From positions 46,732,001 through 46,796,000 of the forward strand of contig JARDYH010000002.1 of the NCBI GenBank assembly GCA_029215795.1: DNA of 64,000 bases, given 5' to 3'. The notes under the pieces were generated by a model that saw only the letters and a program-made list of their open reading frames with translations, did no database searches and had not been told where the DNA came from. Below are positions 44,991 through 58,345 of the stretch, in pieces. Numbering within the stretch: the stretch's first letter is position 1; each line of letters starts with the position of its first letter. The stretch is from Anniella stebbinsi. Its lineage: Eukaryota; Chordata; Lepidosauria; Squamata; Anniellidae. The translations under genes were made by a program, and so were the position numbers.

Positions 44991-46085
44991 TTCATTGTAT
45001 TCATTTTGGGTAGAGACAGAAGCAGGGAGGTGCAATGCTTCTCATTGTGTTAGAGATACAAAATTCTCCGCTTCAGACATTACTATTGCTGGTGCCAAAA
45101 TCTCTCCTGAAAGTTTCCTTCCTCTTGTAAAAGTTTTCTTCCTCCTCTTCTCCCTCATTCTCAGGGATGCTACAGAATTTCATTTGAATTTCTTGAGGTT
45201 GTATTTTTGAGCCTTCCTTATCGTTGCAAGATGGCTGGAGATCCTATGTACATTTCCCCCCTTTCTATTACACTTCTCTCCACTGCTCTGCAGCATTCCT
45301 GGCTGCCCACACTTCCTGAAAAAGGAGTTTGCCATAGAGACTGTTCAGCCACTTCTTAACGAAGGTCAGTGTAAGAACCTCGTACCCCACTCATGAGCAT
45401 TTTCCCAACATTTTCTTTACCTTCGAAACAATTTTCAAAAGCAGAAGAATTTTTGGGCACAGCACTAGATATTGCACAAGATGGCTGAGAGAAGATATGT
45501 GAGTCACTTGTCCTTCTTCTTTCCATGTTTCCTAACATGTGAAGCCAGCTTTTGTTCAACAGTTTTACTGGTACCAAAATGACCATCAGCCCTGATTGAA
45601 TTTTCTTTGCTAGGTGAGGGAACGTGCGTCAAGGGCAGAATGTTTGATTTGTATGCAGAATATCCAAGTTCAATAAGGGCACAATCTTATGGAGTCGGCA
45701 GCCTCTGAACTTGGAGGCTGCTGAGTATCCAGTGCAGGGCTCTGAGTTCTCCAGCTGCCCCACATTTTTGCTAGAAAGGTGATTTAGTCCTTCTAGCAAT
45801 GGCACTAGTTCAGAGGGGGAGAGAAGGAGGCTGGGACTGCCATAGGAAATGTCATTGTTGTGTCTCCACACTCCATTTCTGAGCATGGAGAAATAGCCAG
45901 AACCATGCTGACTACAAGGGGGTGGGGAGTGTGGTTTCTGGGCTCCGAGGTCAGAGCCCTGTTTCCAACTTACGAGCTCACAAACTGAACAATCCTTTGT
46001 CCCCCAGACACTGTCTGGGGAGGGGACATAGGACTGTTCCCCAAAAGTTGTTTTTTTAAACAGTGTTAGGTAGTAGGTTATTCTA
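44991..46085. other. No recognised feature
   Basis: Frames at 45356-45586 and 45629-46096 (minus strand) have no motif. Nothing is assignable. Confidence 0.4.
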
Positions 46086-46087
46086 AT

Positions 46088-46219
46088 GGGTAGCATCCAA
46101 TGTTAGTCCTATGTAGAGTAGACCTACTGAAATAAATGAGACTTAATTTAGTTGTGACTAACTTAAGTCTTGTTCATTCCAGAGGTCTGTTCTACATAGG
46201 ACTAACATTGCATAGTACC
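46088..46219. mobile_element. Palindromic MITE (about 130 bp)
   Basis: 'caatgttagtcctatgtag' on the left and 'ctacataggactaacattg' on the right are perfect inverse copies, continuing through 'agtagacct' and 'aggtctgtt'. The loop holds 'aataaatgagacttaattt'. There is no coding content. Confidence 0.75.
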
Positions 46220-47435
46220 CAATGTCATATATACTAGGGACCAATAAATTGGATATGTTCCCTTCCTGTCTCCCCAGCCTGTGACAGCAGCCTCCCACCT
46301 CTGATCCTGTGTATTTTACCTCCTTCCAGATTTTCTTGTGACAATCTAGATTACTCTATTATCAGTCCTGCTGGAAAGCTACAAGATAAAAATGAAACAA
46401 TTAATTAAAAAACCACTACCACAATAAACAAGTGTAGCCATAAGAGGAAATATGCATGTGAGAAATAAACAGTTAAGTTCCATGATTTCACCAAATACCT
46501 CTGAGTGTGTTGTTTCTCTATTTGGTATCAACAGCATATAAAGAATGCTAAAGTAGATTGCCCATTTTACACACATTTTTAAAATAGCATATTGTCCCAA
46601 AGTATGTCAGAAATATTTTTTAAAGCTGCTCTACAAAGGAGAAATCAAAGTTACTGATTAACATGCATGGGCACGTAGAACACATCCACATATGCCCATG
46701 CAAATCGATACAAGAGTGTTTGGAAAGTAAAATAAATAAACCAATGTGAGGTGGCTCTGTGTATGTACATAATGCATGGATTTGACAATCTAACTTCTTA
46801 GCTTCAGAAGTATTTTCCTTGCATTTAAACACCCACACCTCACCTTCCCTACCACAAATAATAGGGACTTTTTTTTCTTTTGCAACTATTAAGTCTCACT
46901 CAGGTTACACTGAATATATAGTTGATCTTAGCCGATAACTTGTGGAGTAATTATAAGCAAAGCTTTGTAAAGATTATAGATTTGTATTAGTTGCCCTGCC
47001 TATGGGCCCAGGAGTCCAGCAATGATCTGGACATGGAGTCGGAGGCTGTGGTGCCAACAGAGAAAACTCCAGGCTGAAGCACCACTACAAGACCCAAGAC
47101 CCCTGAGCCTGAACAGTTGTCAGAGCCTCCTGAGCCCAAGGCCTGAGACCCCCAAGCCTAGCTCCAGCACTGGGCCATCACTCCCTCCTCCAAAAGACCC
47201 ACAACCCATGGAAATGATGCACCAACACCAGCAGCACACCAGCCATGGACCCTTGGAAAGACAGGAGGGGTGCTAGGCTCTAGCCCAGAGGGCTGTCCAT
47301 TTAGGCATCCATTTTGTAGGAATGGGTAGAGTCTGCAAGGGTTCAGTTTGTTGGCACAAGTTGCTCACTAGGAGCTCTGCTGCCTTGCATTGAGCCCCAG
47401 GGATTTCTGCTCAGACCAGAACACAACAGAGATGG
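46220..47435. other. Unassigned DNA; Pro/Glu-rich patch
   Basis: No gene is recognised. At 47022-47276 an open stretch is rich in Pro, Ser, Glu and Gln in more than one frame and carries no domain. It may be a remnant of a retroelement gag-like region, but this cannot be shown. Confidence 0.35.
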
Positions 47436-47850
47436 ATTTTTTTTTAGTCTTAATCTTGGTTCATCCTGAACTTTGAGATTTTAAAAAAAAGTTTGTATGC
47501 AAATTTGTAGACTTCTTTTGTGCGCATTTTCCCTAATACATACATTTCTTATGCAATATTGCCAAATTAGTACATTAATACAATAGAGCTTCGGCTACTG
47601 GGCGGGATAGAAATGCAGTAAATAAATAAATAATTGCAAGCATTTTCCCTAATATAATGCATTTAATGTTATATTCAGTAATGCATAATTTTTGAACATT
47701 TTTTTGAGAGCTCCATTGCAAAATTTGGAGAAGTGCAAATTTTGAAGGCTAGCTCAGTTTCAGTTAATCTATTGGTTTGAAAGTGTGAAATTAGGTAAGT
47801 ATGCATTAAAATGTGAAGCGAATGAACTTCTCTCCCATCCCTATTCCTGG
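47436..47850. mobile_element. AT-rich repeat split by an L2-type tail
   Basis: 'gcgcattttccctaatacat' and 'gcaagcattttccctaatat' are two related units flanking a LINE-type tail at about 47583-47635 ('agagcttcggctactgggcg' then (AAAT)n). The host repeat is unidentified. Confidence 0.4.
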
Positions 47851-48505
47851 TACCACTTATCATCACAGATTAGCTTTCAATAAGGTTTTAGAAGAAATTA
47901 ATTAATTGAAAATGTATTAATGGAAATGCTATGCCACCAATTCAAGAAAAAACAAACAAGATGTGCTTCTTCCTTTTTTTAAAATGACATCGCCTTTATT
48001 TGTATCGGTTATGTGGGCATCTTTCTCACTACATACATCACTTAGCAATATCTCTTTCCGCAGTGGAAACTTCATTATCACATCTAATTCTAGTTATGCA
48101 GCACATTAAGCCTTTGAACAGTTAGCAAATCTGGCTCCCCCCCCCCATTTCGTCATGCCATTTATGAAAACACACACACACAAAATAAATGATGGTAATT
48201 CTGAATTTTGAGCTTGAAGCAGGAGAGAACTAACTAGTATCCATAGCAGATGTTAACTTACTCCCCTCGGCATGTACCGCTGCATTTGACAATGGAGAAT
48301 ATGTGGTAGAAGAGAAAATGATGTCATTCATTATCATCATTTTCTCATCTCTTGTATCATCCTCCATGGCCACTACAGTGGTGATCTTTAGGCTTGTTTT
48401 CAGACCAATGGTAGAACCTTTGCACTGTTTAGCATTCAGGTTTCCACAGAGCATTGACAAGCGTTTCATTGTCCCATCATTTGAAGAGTCCCAAACAGCC
48501 TAAAC

Positions 48506-48590
48506 CAGGGGTCCCCAAAATGGCACCCAAGGACACCATGGCATCCACAGGGACCTCCAACAGCATCCACAAAGCTCTCCCCTCCCTGCT

Positions 48591-48652
<62 letters not shown>

Positions 48653-48935
48653 CCCTTGGAAACTGTTAGAGCAATTTCTTGCTCTCCATTTCTAGCCTCT
48701 AGCCTTGCTCTTGCTCTTGCTCTCCCCTTAACCCCTTTGCCTTCCTATTTCCCCCTCCTCCCAACCTCTAGCTTAACTATTTCTCTCCCCTGCCCCTCTT
48801 TTGACTAGCCAGCTCCCCACAACAGCTATTATGTTACTAGACACATCCTTAGTGGGAGCAATTTTGTGATGGTCCCCACAGCGGTTTCTCAAATTCCCAA
48901 TGTGCCTGGAGGCCCCAAAATTTTGGGGACCCTTA
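48506..48935. mobile_element. hAT-type MITE with 8-bp target duplication
   Basis: The inverted ends are 'caggggtccccaaaa' and 'ttttggggaccctta'. The 8 bases outside are 'gcctaaac' (48498-48505) and 'gactaaaa' (48936-48943), matching at six positions. That length and the GGTCCCC ends are hallmarks of hAT transposons. Inside are a compound microsatellite (48593-48653) and a pyrimidine-rich half with 'ttgctctt' repeats. There is no protein. Confidence 0.75.
48593..48653. repeat. (AT)n(AC)n compound microsatellite
   Basis: About 32 bases of alternating AT are followed directly by about 28 of AC. It lies inside the hAT MITE. Confidence 0.9.
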
Positions 48936-48943
48936 GACTAAAA

Positions 48944-50635
48944 AATGACTTCTGTGCTTTTCTTTTTCTCAGTTACTGGTAAGACAGCAGCATCCTCAAA
49001 CCCCAGCATCTCCAGCTGAAATAAATCAAGTTAGCCTGAACCATCATACCAATTAATAGGAACCTCAAGACTGGAAAGGTCTCCTGCCTTGGAGAATCAC
49101 TGCCAGTTATAGTAGGTAATACTGGGCTAGATTGATTAATACGCTGCAAATGTTAATTGTTGTTACAATTGCAACTACAACATAGGGGCTTAATAGAATA
49201 TACTTATTTTGGGCAGAAATAAGATGCTATAATAAAAGCAACAAGAACAATTATTACTTTTATTTATGTGACCCATAAATAGTTTAAGTTGATTTTAATT
49301 GGCATAAATTGGTTAAGTACAGCTGTTTAAGCCTTTTGCAGACTATACTTCTGTCTTGAGATTACATGCACTGAAGTAGATGCATCAATGTTCCATAGCA
49401 ACAATTAGGACTACTCCAGAAGAAACTGGATTGCAGATAGACTATTCATAAATCATAGAAGATAGTGTAAAAGAACTGAACAGCCCACCTAGACTGAGAT
49501 TTAATTGGGATGGGGTGGGCAGCCTGATCCTATGAATGTCACATTCTTTATAGGTTCATCCCTTGCCAGCCAGTTAACTGACATTTTCATCCTTCTGTCC
49601 ATGATTGTTAGTAAAGATTAAGTAGTTATAGCCCTAAGGTGGACATTTGAATTCTCAGAGCTGAAAGTGGCAAAATTATCTCTAATTCTGACCCATCCCA
49701 ATGATGGGATCCACGACACAGAAAGGATCTGTAATCAGTTGCCTGACAATTTGTGTAATGACTTGGGTAGAACAAGACCACACAGGAGTTAATCACAGCA
49801 GTTAATGTCTTGATAACTGTATTATGTGACTAGGAAGACTAAGCGCAGATCTGTATTTATGAGAAAACCAAAGGCCTTCTGAGAAACTACTATGAGATTG
49901 TTCCAAAGCCTCTCCGGTTTTTCAAAGAGGAAAGTGTTCACAATGACATTTTGCAGTGAGCAACAGATGTTACCCCTGAGCTGTTTGCATACTGTGGGAA
50001 TTGTTTTTGAATTGTTGGTTTGTAACTGCTGAATTTTTGGAATAAGCCTTTTTTCTCCTATATTTTGTTTTCAGGTTTTAATATATTTAAGTGTTAAAGG
50101 TTGCTCCATCCCAAAGCCTTGGGCAGGAAATCCCCCAAAGTTTGCAAAAGATGATCAGGCCTTAAAGAAACACAGATTTTCAAATTTGTGAACTGCATAT
50201 GTGAAATTAGTTCCTAAAATATAAAAGTTATATTTACATATGTTTGATGAACCTCACCTAAATGGCGCACAATGTTGACCTTGAATATTCACTTACCATC
50301 ACATTTTGTTCACTTTCAGCTTTACATCCTACAACTTGATGTCATCAGTGTGTAAATGGTATGTTACTGTATGTACCAGTGCTTAGATAGTAGCCTTGGG
50401 TACTGGGTGGTGAAACAAATCGTGATTATAAATGTGAAGTGGGTGGATCAATGAGAAAGTAATTGGAGAGTCCTGTTTATGCTGGGTATATTGCATTGTG
50501 GAAAAACACATGTTTGCAATCATGGCTAATTTGGCATACCTTGATGTATGCAAAAATTGCTCATGAGCATACATGTAGTGTGAATTAGTGCTGTCCATCC
50601 CCCTGGTCACTGCAGCAATGGCAGCTGTTTATCAT
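48944..50635. other. No recognised feature
   Basis: AT-rich DNA without a gene or recognised family. Confidence 0.4.
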
Positions 50636-50770
50636 TTTTGTTGTTGTTGCATTTTTATCCCGCCCTTTAGACAAAAAGGCTCCTGAGGCAGCTTACAACA
50701 ATATTTTTTAAGACAGTCTCTGCTCACAGGCTTACAATCTAAAAAACATGACACAAAAGGAAAGGGGATT
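50636..50770 (-). mobile_element. LINE-type 3' tail
   Basis: 'tgcatttttatcccgccctt' and 'gaggcagcttacaacaatat' read on the minus strand as a 3' tail of the 'aagggcgggataaaaatgca' type. It has no coding part. Confidence 0.45.
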
Positions 50771-53700
50771 GGGAGGGAGAAGGGGGGGGAAAGCAAATTT
50801 AGGCACTGGATTCTTCATTGCAAAATTCAGCAGGTCATGGACGCAATGGAAGGGCTGCCACTTCCTCTCCTTTTGATGGCCTCATACAGATCCAGGCATA
50901 ATGGAGGGATGCCTGACTCTTTTCCCTCTGATGGCCTCAACAGTGATAGTTGGTGCCAGGAGGGAAGAGGGCTCTCAGTTGGAGCAAGATACAGGCACGA
51001 TGAAGAGGTGCCTGTCCGCTGCTTCCTTTTCATCTTATGGCGTCAGTAATGCATTTTAAATGCCCCCTTTGGGCTATAACTGATGATATGGAGCAAACTC
51101 ATCATAGCTGTTACAAGGTGCAGAAAGAAATAAGTAAATATAATGCACAAATTTGTGAAATCAAAAGTTTGGTCTGAACTACCCCTCCCTTTTTTTGTCT
51201 AATTTTACTGAGTTTCATATATATTACAAAGCCTAATAGTTGTGCCAATGCTTTTCATGCAACATAGTAACTGAAATAACTTAACTAAATAAAAGATTCC
51301 CTTCCCAGGGGTCAGAGGGAGAGTGTTACAATTTTCCTTCAACAATTGCTGCCTTTCGAAGGCACTCTCCAGGATGATTCATGGTAAATGATCCTTGCTT
51401 CTTTGAATCCCTCCTCTTCCTCCTTCCCTCCCACACTGAGTCAAATTTGGTAGCCAACAGCAGCAGGACATATTTATTTGGTTTTGCAACTGGTTGATTT
51501 GTCCTTGTCTCGGTTGGTTTGCTTCTTCTCCAAGAATTACTTATGCAAGATAATACAGTAGCCCTATTGTGTAACTCTTTGTGGTCTTCTAAGAAGGATT
51601 GTTTTTATGGTTTGGGGTGTGTGTGTGTGTGTGCTGTTTAATATATGCTCATTTTTATTTTATTTATTCAAATTTTATTTCTAAAATCAAGGCTTGTTTG
51701 CTAAGGACTATCAATATTATATAAATCATGTAATGGTGTCAAGAAGATCTCGAGGCATTACTTACCCGTACAAAGCAACGTATTAACATTATTCAGTACT
51801 TTTACACATACACTGGGTATTTATAAATATCCTATACTTCGCAGGAAATGGTTTGGTTTTGGGAACAGTCTGGCAGTTCTGAAATGGAAAGCTAGCAAGC
51901 ATGCAAACACAACCTATTCCCCTCTTTGCATATATTTAGCTCTTCTCATCAGGGCTGAACGAATATTACTGTGATTATGATCTCTGTCTTAATTGCTGCC
52001 ACTGTCTTCAGTTCAGGCATGCTGGCTATCCTAGAGGGTCAGATGTGATAACATCATCATTAGGGAATGAATTGCTTTATGGAATTAATACAGGGTCTCT
52101 AAAATATCCCCTGTCCTGGAGAAGAGGGTCAGTCTTTATTGGACTAGGAGGGCAATTCTGCTTTGGAGTGTGAGGCTCTTGGGTTGGACACTCAAACACT
52201 GTCTGTGGCCTTGCTGCAGCAGCATGGGCTATGTTGGTCTGTACTTGAAAATTCCTCTGAAACTTCAACTTGATCTAGAACATGGAAGCTGTTAATCCCA
52301 GCTGCCTTTGTTTTTTAATTGAAATTATGTTGATCATCACATGCAACAAAGCGATGCACAATTGATATGGTTTATAATAGGTTTCCACAATGGCCTTCAA
52401 TGCTACACGAGTTGTACCATTGCTGCTATGCTACATAGTAGGAATGACTCACTTTGGGAAAATTAAAGGCTCAATTAGCACAAACATATTGCCCTTCACA
52501 GTTAGCATGTATTATGCCATGTCCTTCCATAAATCAGTAATTTAAAGCTGCTGGTGATCGCACATGGCATAATGATAGCAAACATTAAACAAGTCTAAAC
52601 ATTTTTACCAGATTGAGTATAGCATTATATTCATGCCCAGAATGTGAGATAAACTAAAGCTAGGCAGTTGCATGGCAGAATGCTCTGTGTATGCATATAC
52701 ATATATGCATATACATATTTTAAAATAAATAGATCAGGCTAGCACATTTAAAAGTACCATGCTTAATGGATGCCATGCTCAATCCATGATATACCCTGGA
52801 TATGAGATTTGCTTGTTTTCAGCCATGAAGTCAACTTCTAGTGGTCCAGTTTCTACAGGGCAGATTTAAACTCAATTCTTAAACTAATTTGTTGATATAG
52901 GGAATCATGACAGAGAAAGCCACTTTGCTGTTGACTTTATCATCTCAGATTTCGATGTGTGAGAGTTTAGAAAGGAGAGAATTCCTGCCCTGTCAGAGTG
53001 CCCAGCCACAGGCTAATTCTACCCATTTCACAAACATTCTGATGGGTCTGGAGGAGCTGTTGGCACTCAGCATCTTAGTCTGTATTGCACCAAACAAGCA
53101 CTCAATAAATGGAGCTACTAAAACGAAACAGGACAATAAGTGTTAAAATAGAGCATGCCCAATTGTTTGAGAGGTCAAACGAAAGGGCAAAGGGCAAACA
53201 GTTGTCAAGCCATCCAAAAGATCACACAAATGTAAATCATGTACCTCTCATATGGTGGATGCAGGAGATGCGTGAATCCAGGAGGGTGGTGGAGGTCATG
53301 ACCCAGAATCTCTCTGTGGGTGTCCTTGTTGCTGGTGGAAGACATGAATGGAGCTTGATCTGAATGAGGAATGTACAATGTGCTACAGACATCCTCATTC
53401 ATCAGTATATTATGAGAGAAATGTAGGGGGCAATACATGGGGGAGATTGCTGGAGTTGGACAATCTGCAGTATAAGGAAAGGGTTAGGGGGCTTATAGTC
53501 TTGCCTTCCCCAAGATTCAACACGCCTCTGCTCCTTGATGGAGGTTGCATTCACGATGTCATCTCTCTATAACAGCCTCAAACAATTCTGTATTCTTTCC
53601 AACTTCTATAATCTACTGATGCATAGCCTCAGCTGACTTTGGGCCTGCTTCTTCCTGCCATGATAGAGATTAATGTTGTTTCTGCATTCATTAAGAGCAT

Positions 53701-54195
53701 TTGCCTGACCCAGTTGAGGTACAGCTCCCTCGCATTACATGCTGAGGTCAGCTTCACACAAATGCCTAGCACATGGAGACTGTATTAAAGTTCTGCATGT
53801 GGGAGCTCTCCTTTGAAACAAACTGTTTTCTGTTTACTAATGCACCACATGTCTCAGCCCGCATCCCCACAACATCAGAAGCCACCCCTAAGAATATCTG
53901 GTGGTGGCACAGGGATGTGATAATGGTGGCATGAATATGCAGTGGGGGGAGATCCTGGTGGAAAAGTGATAAGCATATCCTGACTTGCCACATGGAGGAG
54001 GTTTCAAATGGCCTCCACATGGCAGCCATATTGTGTGAAGCAGCCCAGCTCCTTAACAAGCTGTTGAGCAATTGGTCAGCACTGGTCCATCCTCAGCTGA
54101 TGGATCTCAACTCTGGTAATGTCACTATGTTCGGTAGACAGTAGGAGCTGAACTGCTTAGTCGCAACTAGCTCGATGTCTTGTAGGCTTAAATGT
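50771..54195. other. Unassigned DNA
   Basis: No gene is recognised. (GT)n lies near 51617-51632 and a TATGCATA-rich stretch near 52690-52722. 60-80 codon frames around 52907-53572 carry no motif. Confidence 0.35.
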
Positions 54196-54197
54196 TG

Positions 54198-54256
54198 TGA
54201 ACTGCCCACAGAAGAACTTTGGCTATTGTACAGTATAGAAATGTAATAAATAAATA
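54198..54256 (+). mobile_element. L2-type 3' tail remnant
   Basis: 'gaactgcccacagaagaact', 'ttggctattgtacagtatag' and 'aaatgtaataaataaatagg' keep the tail pattern with a decayed stem. Confidence 0.5.
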
Positions 54257-54342
54257 GGTTTGGTACAAAATGGATTAATTCTACTGCAACTCTCCTGTCG
54301 ATGGTGTGATTTTTAAAATCCATCTTCCTTTAGGTACATTGT

Positions 54343-54344
54343 TG

Positions 54345-54376
<32 letters not shown>
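54343..54376. repeat. (AT)n microsatellite
   Basis: About 34 bases of alternating AT. Confidence 0.9.
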
Positions 54377-54378
<2 letters not shown>

Positions 54379-56867
54379 TGTTTCTATTCACTAGAAGGGT
54401 GTTTCTAAGAGGCCAAAAATCATTAGGGGTCCCTGGCTGCCTTGATGCTTTAAAAGTTTGCTCTGTCCTATTGAGGGTTTTAAAGCATTTATACACTTTA
54501 GTTCTTTTTTTGCTCTGGATCAATTTACACAGACCAGGCAAAGGGTAAAAGCTTTCCCCTTTCTTCTTGAACTTTATTTGCTCCTGATACCACCACACAC
54601 TGCTCAAGAGACTGAAGCTGCCTCACAAACTTTAGATATCAGCATGATAGGATCACAGTGAAAAAATAAAACTGCAAGTTCAAAAACATGAGGGCAGGAA
54701 AGCGTGGTCAAAACTGGAAAGCTCAGCTCCAGAACAAGATGGGTGGCCACCCTAAGCCCAGAGAGCCAATCAATAGCTTGTCCACAGGCAAAGTAACAGG
54801 CCAGAGGTAACTCCAAAGTTGCAAACTCTATTATGATGTATACCAAAAAGCTACACTTTTCCGGTTAGGGCTTTTACACAGTTTCAATTACTTTTTGGTA
54901 AAGGATTCAAAATGCTAGGGGAAAAATAGTCTCTACATTTTTTTACCCAGACCTTTAAAATGTGCAGTTTCCTCTAGGTACACTTTGCACTCCTAACTGC
55001 TTTATGTTACCTATCAACCTTTCCTGAATACGTAATGCCAGAGTACGAAATGGGCTCTGTTCTGGGATGGTGGGTAGCTCTGGGTCGTGGGTGTAGGGTT
55101 GAGGCTTGTCAGCGTGTTTCCTCAACACCCCAGACACCATGCAAGTCTCCCTCCAGCCCTAAGACTGTCCACTGAGGGTCAAACTACAATTACATTAATT
55201 GTGTACCATAAAGCTGAGGATAATCTTTTATTTTATTCTAAAGTAATTTGAATTAAACCTCTTCTCATCACTGTTTCCCCCCCCCCAATTTCCCCCCCCA
55301 ACACACACACGGTACTTTTTTTTTTAAAAGTCTCCATTGGCATCAACTGGGGGTGGGATTTCAGAGAAAAGTGGTGTGTGTGTGTGGGGGGGGGGGAAGT
55401 TTAATCCTGCCCTCTCAGTGTGTGATCTGAATCGGGGCCAGACATACTTATTCTGGAATAAAATAAAAAAAAAAGATCCTCAGCTATTAACATAACGTGC
55501 AGTTTGACCCCTAGATATGAACACCTGAAAGGCTTGGACTTTTGATACATGGATTTCCCAGAAGGCATGCTAAAAAGGCATACTAAAAAGTTCCTGTAGC
55601 TGGCATCGACTCAAATATATTGTCTCATTGATTCCATGCTCCCACTTCCTTCAGTGGGTTGTAATATGGATCAATTCCATTATTAGCTAACCTCCAGTTC
55701 TCTGCAATTTCTCTTGGATACATCAAATCATGATTGCATGATCTGTTTCTTAAGTACATGAGAGTAACTCACATCATTGGTTTCTTGGCATGGGAACAGA
55801 GATATTGGTGTGACATGAGGTCATATTGGCACTAGAAGAAACTGTGGTCCCTTCATCCATATGTATGTATTCATTTATTAATTAATGCATTTATATATCA
55901 CCTTTCAAATTAAATAAAAAGTGTGATTTGTACAATATTCAGTTAAAATAATGTCACACAATGCAGCAAAACCGCAGTGAAAAATAAAACAGTCGTTAAT
56001 GTAGTTAATCTGGGAAAATCTACAAACTGGTCTGACTCACTGCAGATTGAGTTGGGGGGGCAGAGTCTAGGAAAATGTCTTGAACTCCCCCCCCCCCCCC
56101 AAGGATTTCTCCAACATCCCTAGCTGTATTAGGGTCTGGGAACAGTATGGGGGAAAGCATCAGGGAAGTACTCCCACACTAAGAAGCTATTAGAAGTTGT
56201 AACTTCTAAACTATCTCCTCCTAAATTGTTCTGTAATCCTAACTAAAGTGTATTTTATGCTGCCCCCTCTGTGTTAGGCACCTATCATCTGCTGCTCAAC
56301 TTCATTTTCCCTGTCATAAATGAATAAAAAAAGGCCATGTTGTACAATTATAAGTTTTAAATAAATCTAATCAATCAAATGTAGTGTGTGTTTAAATACT
56401 ACAAGGGGGGAAATATGAGTATGCCCAAGCATAACTCTAAACCAGCATGACATTTCCTTAATTTATGACAAACCCCCCCCCCCCCATAAAAAGAGATGGT
56501 TTTTGTTTAGTTTTTAAACCACATGTACAATTTGCAATGAACATGAACTCTGGATTTTACCACCTGGGCAGGAATAGCATTCCTGTAAAAAAATAAAAAT
56601 AAAAAAAAATGTCCTGAGTTGAAATTCAACTGGAAAAGCTATTTCCACAGGAATACTTTCTGTTTTTAGTACCCTAGCTTGTTTTGTTTCATTTTTTGCC
56701 ATCATGTTGTGCTGAAGAGAAATATTAATGGAGGTGTAGGTATGTACCACTAACCACAGTAGAGTGAGGAAAGAAACAAATTTCATTGAGTTGGTTCCAG
56801 AGTGTCCCTTCCCCTTTCAGTTCACGGGAAGGACTGAGTCATAGCAGAGGTTCCTGCTATAGCAGGC
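54377..56867. other. Unassigned DNA
   Basis: No gene is recognised. C-runs lie near 55280-55303 and 56089-56101, a GT/G-run near 55374-55397 and a C-run near 56472-56485. Confidence 0.4.
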
Positions 56868-56993
56868 CAGGGCAACTTGTGTCCCTGCAGATGTTTTGAC
56901 TTTCAACTCCCTTCACCCCACCCCCAGCACTGGCTAGGGCTGATAGGAATTGCAGGCCAAAAAATCTAGGAGGACACAAGTTGTCCACCACTG
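56868..56993. mobile_element. Palindromic MITE family C, diverged copy
   Basis: The ends 'gcaacttgtgtccctgcaga' and 'gaggacacaagttgtccacc' are inverted; internal 'gttttgactttcaactccct' and 'ggaattgcaggccaaaaaat' follow the family plan with changed outer ends. Confidence 0.5.
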
Positions 56994-57905
56994 TGATAGA
57001 GAAAGAGGGGTAGTTTTTTCCTGATTGCCCCTTCTTCCTGCAGCCCCCTCTGCCAGTTCCTACACTGTTCTGAAGCAGCTTCGTGGGACTGATCTCCTTG
57101 GTTTTCCATCCATTTTACTTTTGTTTTGCATGTGTGTGTATAATTCATGCATACTGGGTCATGGGAGACACAGACATGGTGTTTGTGTGAAGCACTGATG
57201 GGAGAAATCCAAATTACCATGGCCAGACCCACTCGATGTCTTCCAACCAGCAGCCCATGTAACCAGACAGAAGCAGCAATAGCAGCAACAAGCTTCAAGG
57301 AGGGCAGCAACTCTGTGAGTGTGTGAGATGTTCTTATTTTAGGTGTGACAGTGTTCATGTGTGTATGTGCATAACAGGGTGTCCGAGAGTGTTTCTATCA
57401 GAAGAGAGAGGCTTCCAATGGGAAAATATTTTCTAGGTGCATAATTCCTTGACCATATAATGCATATTGTGACCACCTGTAGCTAAGTTGGCTCACTGCA
57501 TGTATTTCGAGTTCTTTGATATGGATTCTTAGACTATTTAGTCTGTGGCTTGGCTCACTTCCTTGAATTCTCTGCTTTGCTTGGTTTTTGAGTTCTCCCC
57601 ATGGATTCACTGATTGCCTGCTAGGCTAGAAACTCTCAACCTCAGTGTTTCCCCTATGTAAAATTGGAAAATGTTTTCTAGAACATATTCTATATGTTTA
57701 ATTCCTAAATAATATGCTCCATATTTGTTATCTGACAAATAGATGAGCCCAGACATGGAGTATACACATTATGTAGTTTTAGTTTTTGATTTGTACTTGT
57801 AACAGAGTTGCAGGCTGGATTGTGTTAGACTGATGTGTATTGGCTTAGTATCATATATGGATATATTGCTTGGCGGCAGGGAACATTTAAATCCATGGAA
57901 TAGTG
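56994..57905. other. No recognised feature
   Basis: No gene is recognised. The minus-strand frame at 56966-57358 has no motif and overlaps the MITE edge. Confidence 0.4.
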
Positions 57906-57907
57906 TA

Positions 57908-58345
57908 TACTAGAGGTGTGCAATATATATTTTTGCTGATTCCCCCTTCCCTGAATATGCTTTGGATAGCAGGTCACTTTGGTTCAGAGCTTTTGACTGA
58001 CATCATACTTCGGTTCAGATCCAAATGCTCACCTCACTTTGGTTTGGTTGGATAACTTCCCCATTAACAAATATGAGAAAATTAACAAACACCTGTAACT
58101 TTTTACTTGTTGGCAGAATTGGATGTAATTTGCAGGCATAGTAGTCCCTTCAGAAGGAATGAAGTTTGCCAACTTTCAGACAAATTGTTGCAGGGAGTAT
58201 TGTGTAAGGGGACTTTAAAGTTTGAGGGTTGTTGTTTTTTTAAAGGAGGTTTCAAAATAGTACATTACCTCTTTCCCAGGAGATGAAGCCATTACATTTC
58301 AGACATAGGTGCAGGGTGAGCTGTGCTAGATGCCCTTAAAGTTGA
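57908..58345. mobile_element. Candidate DNA element with 'ggtgtgca' end
   Basis: The start 'ctagaggtgtgcaatat' is followed by 'cactttggttcagagc' and 'ttcggttcagatccaaat'. It is like the elements at 43785 and, reversed, 60290-60676. The right end is not clear. Confidence 0.35.

Noticed and set aside
47022..47276. Pro/Ser-rich 84-codon frame as a possible gene
   Set aside because: No domain, adjacent frames are similarly biased, and no start or splice context is convincing.
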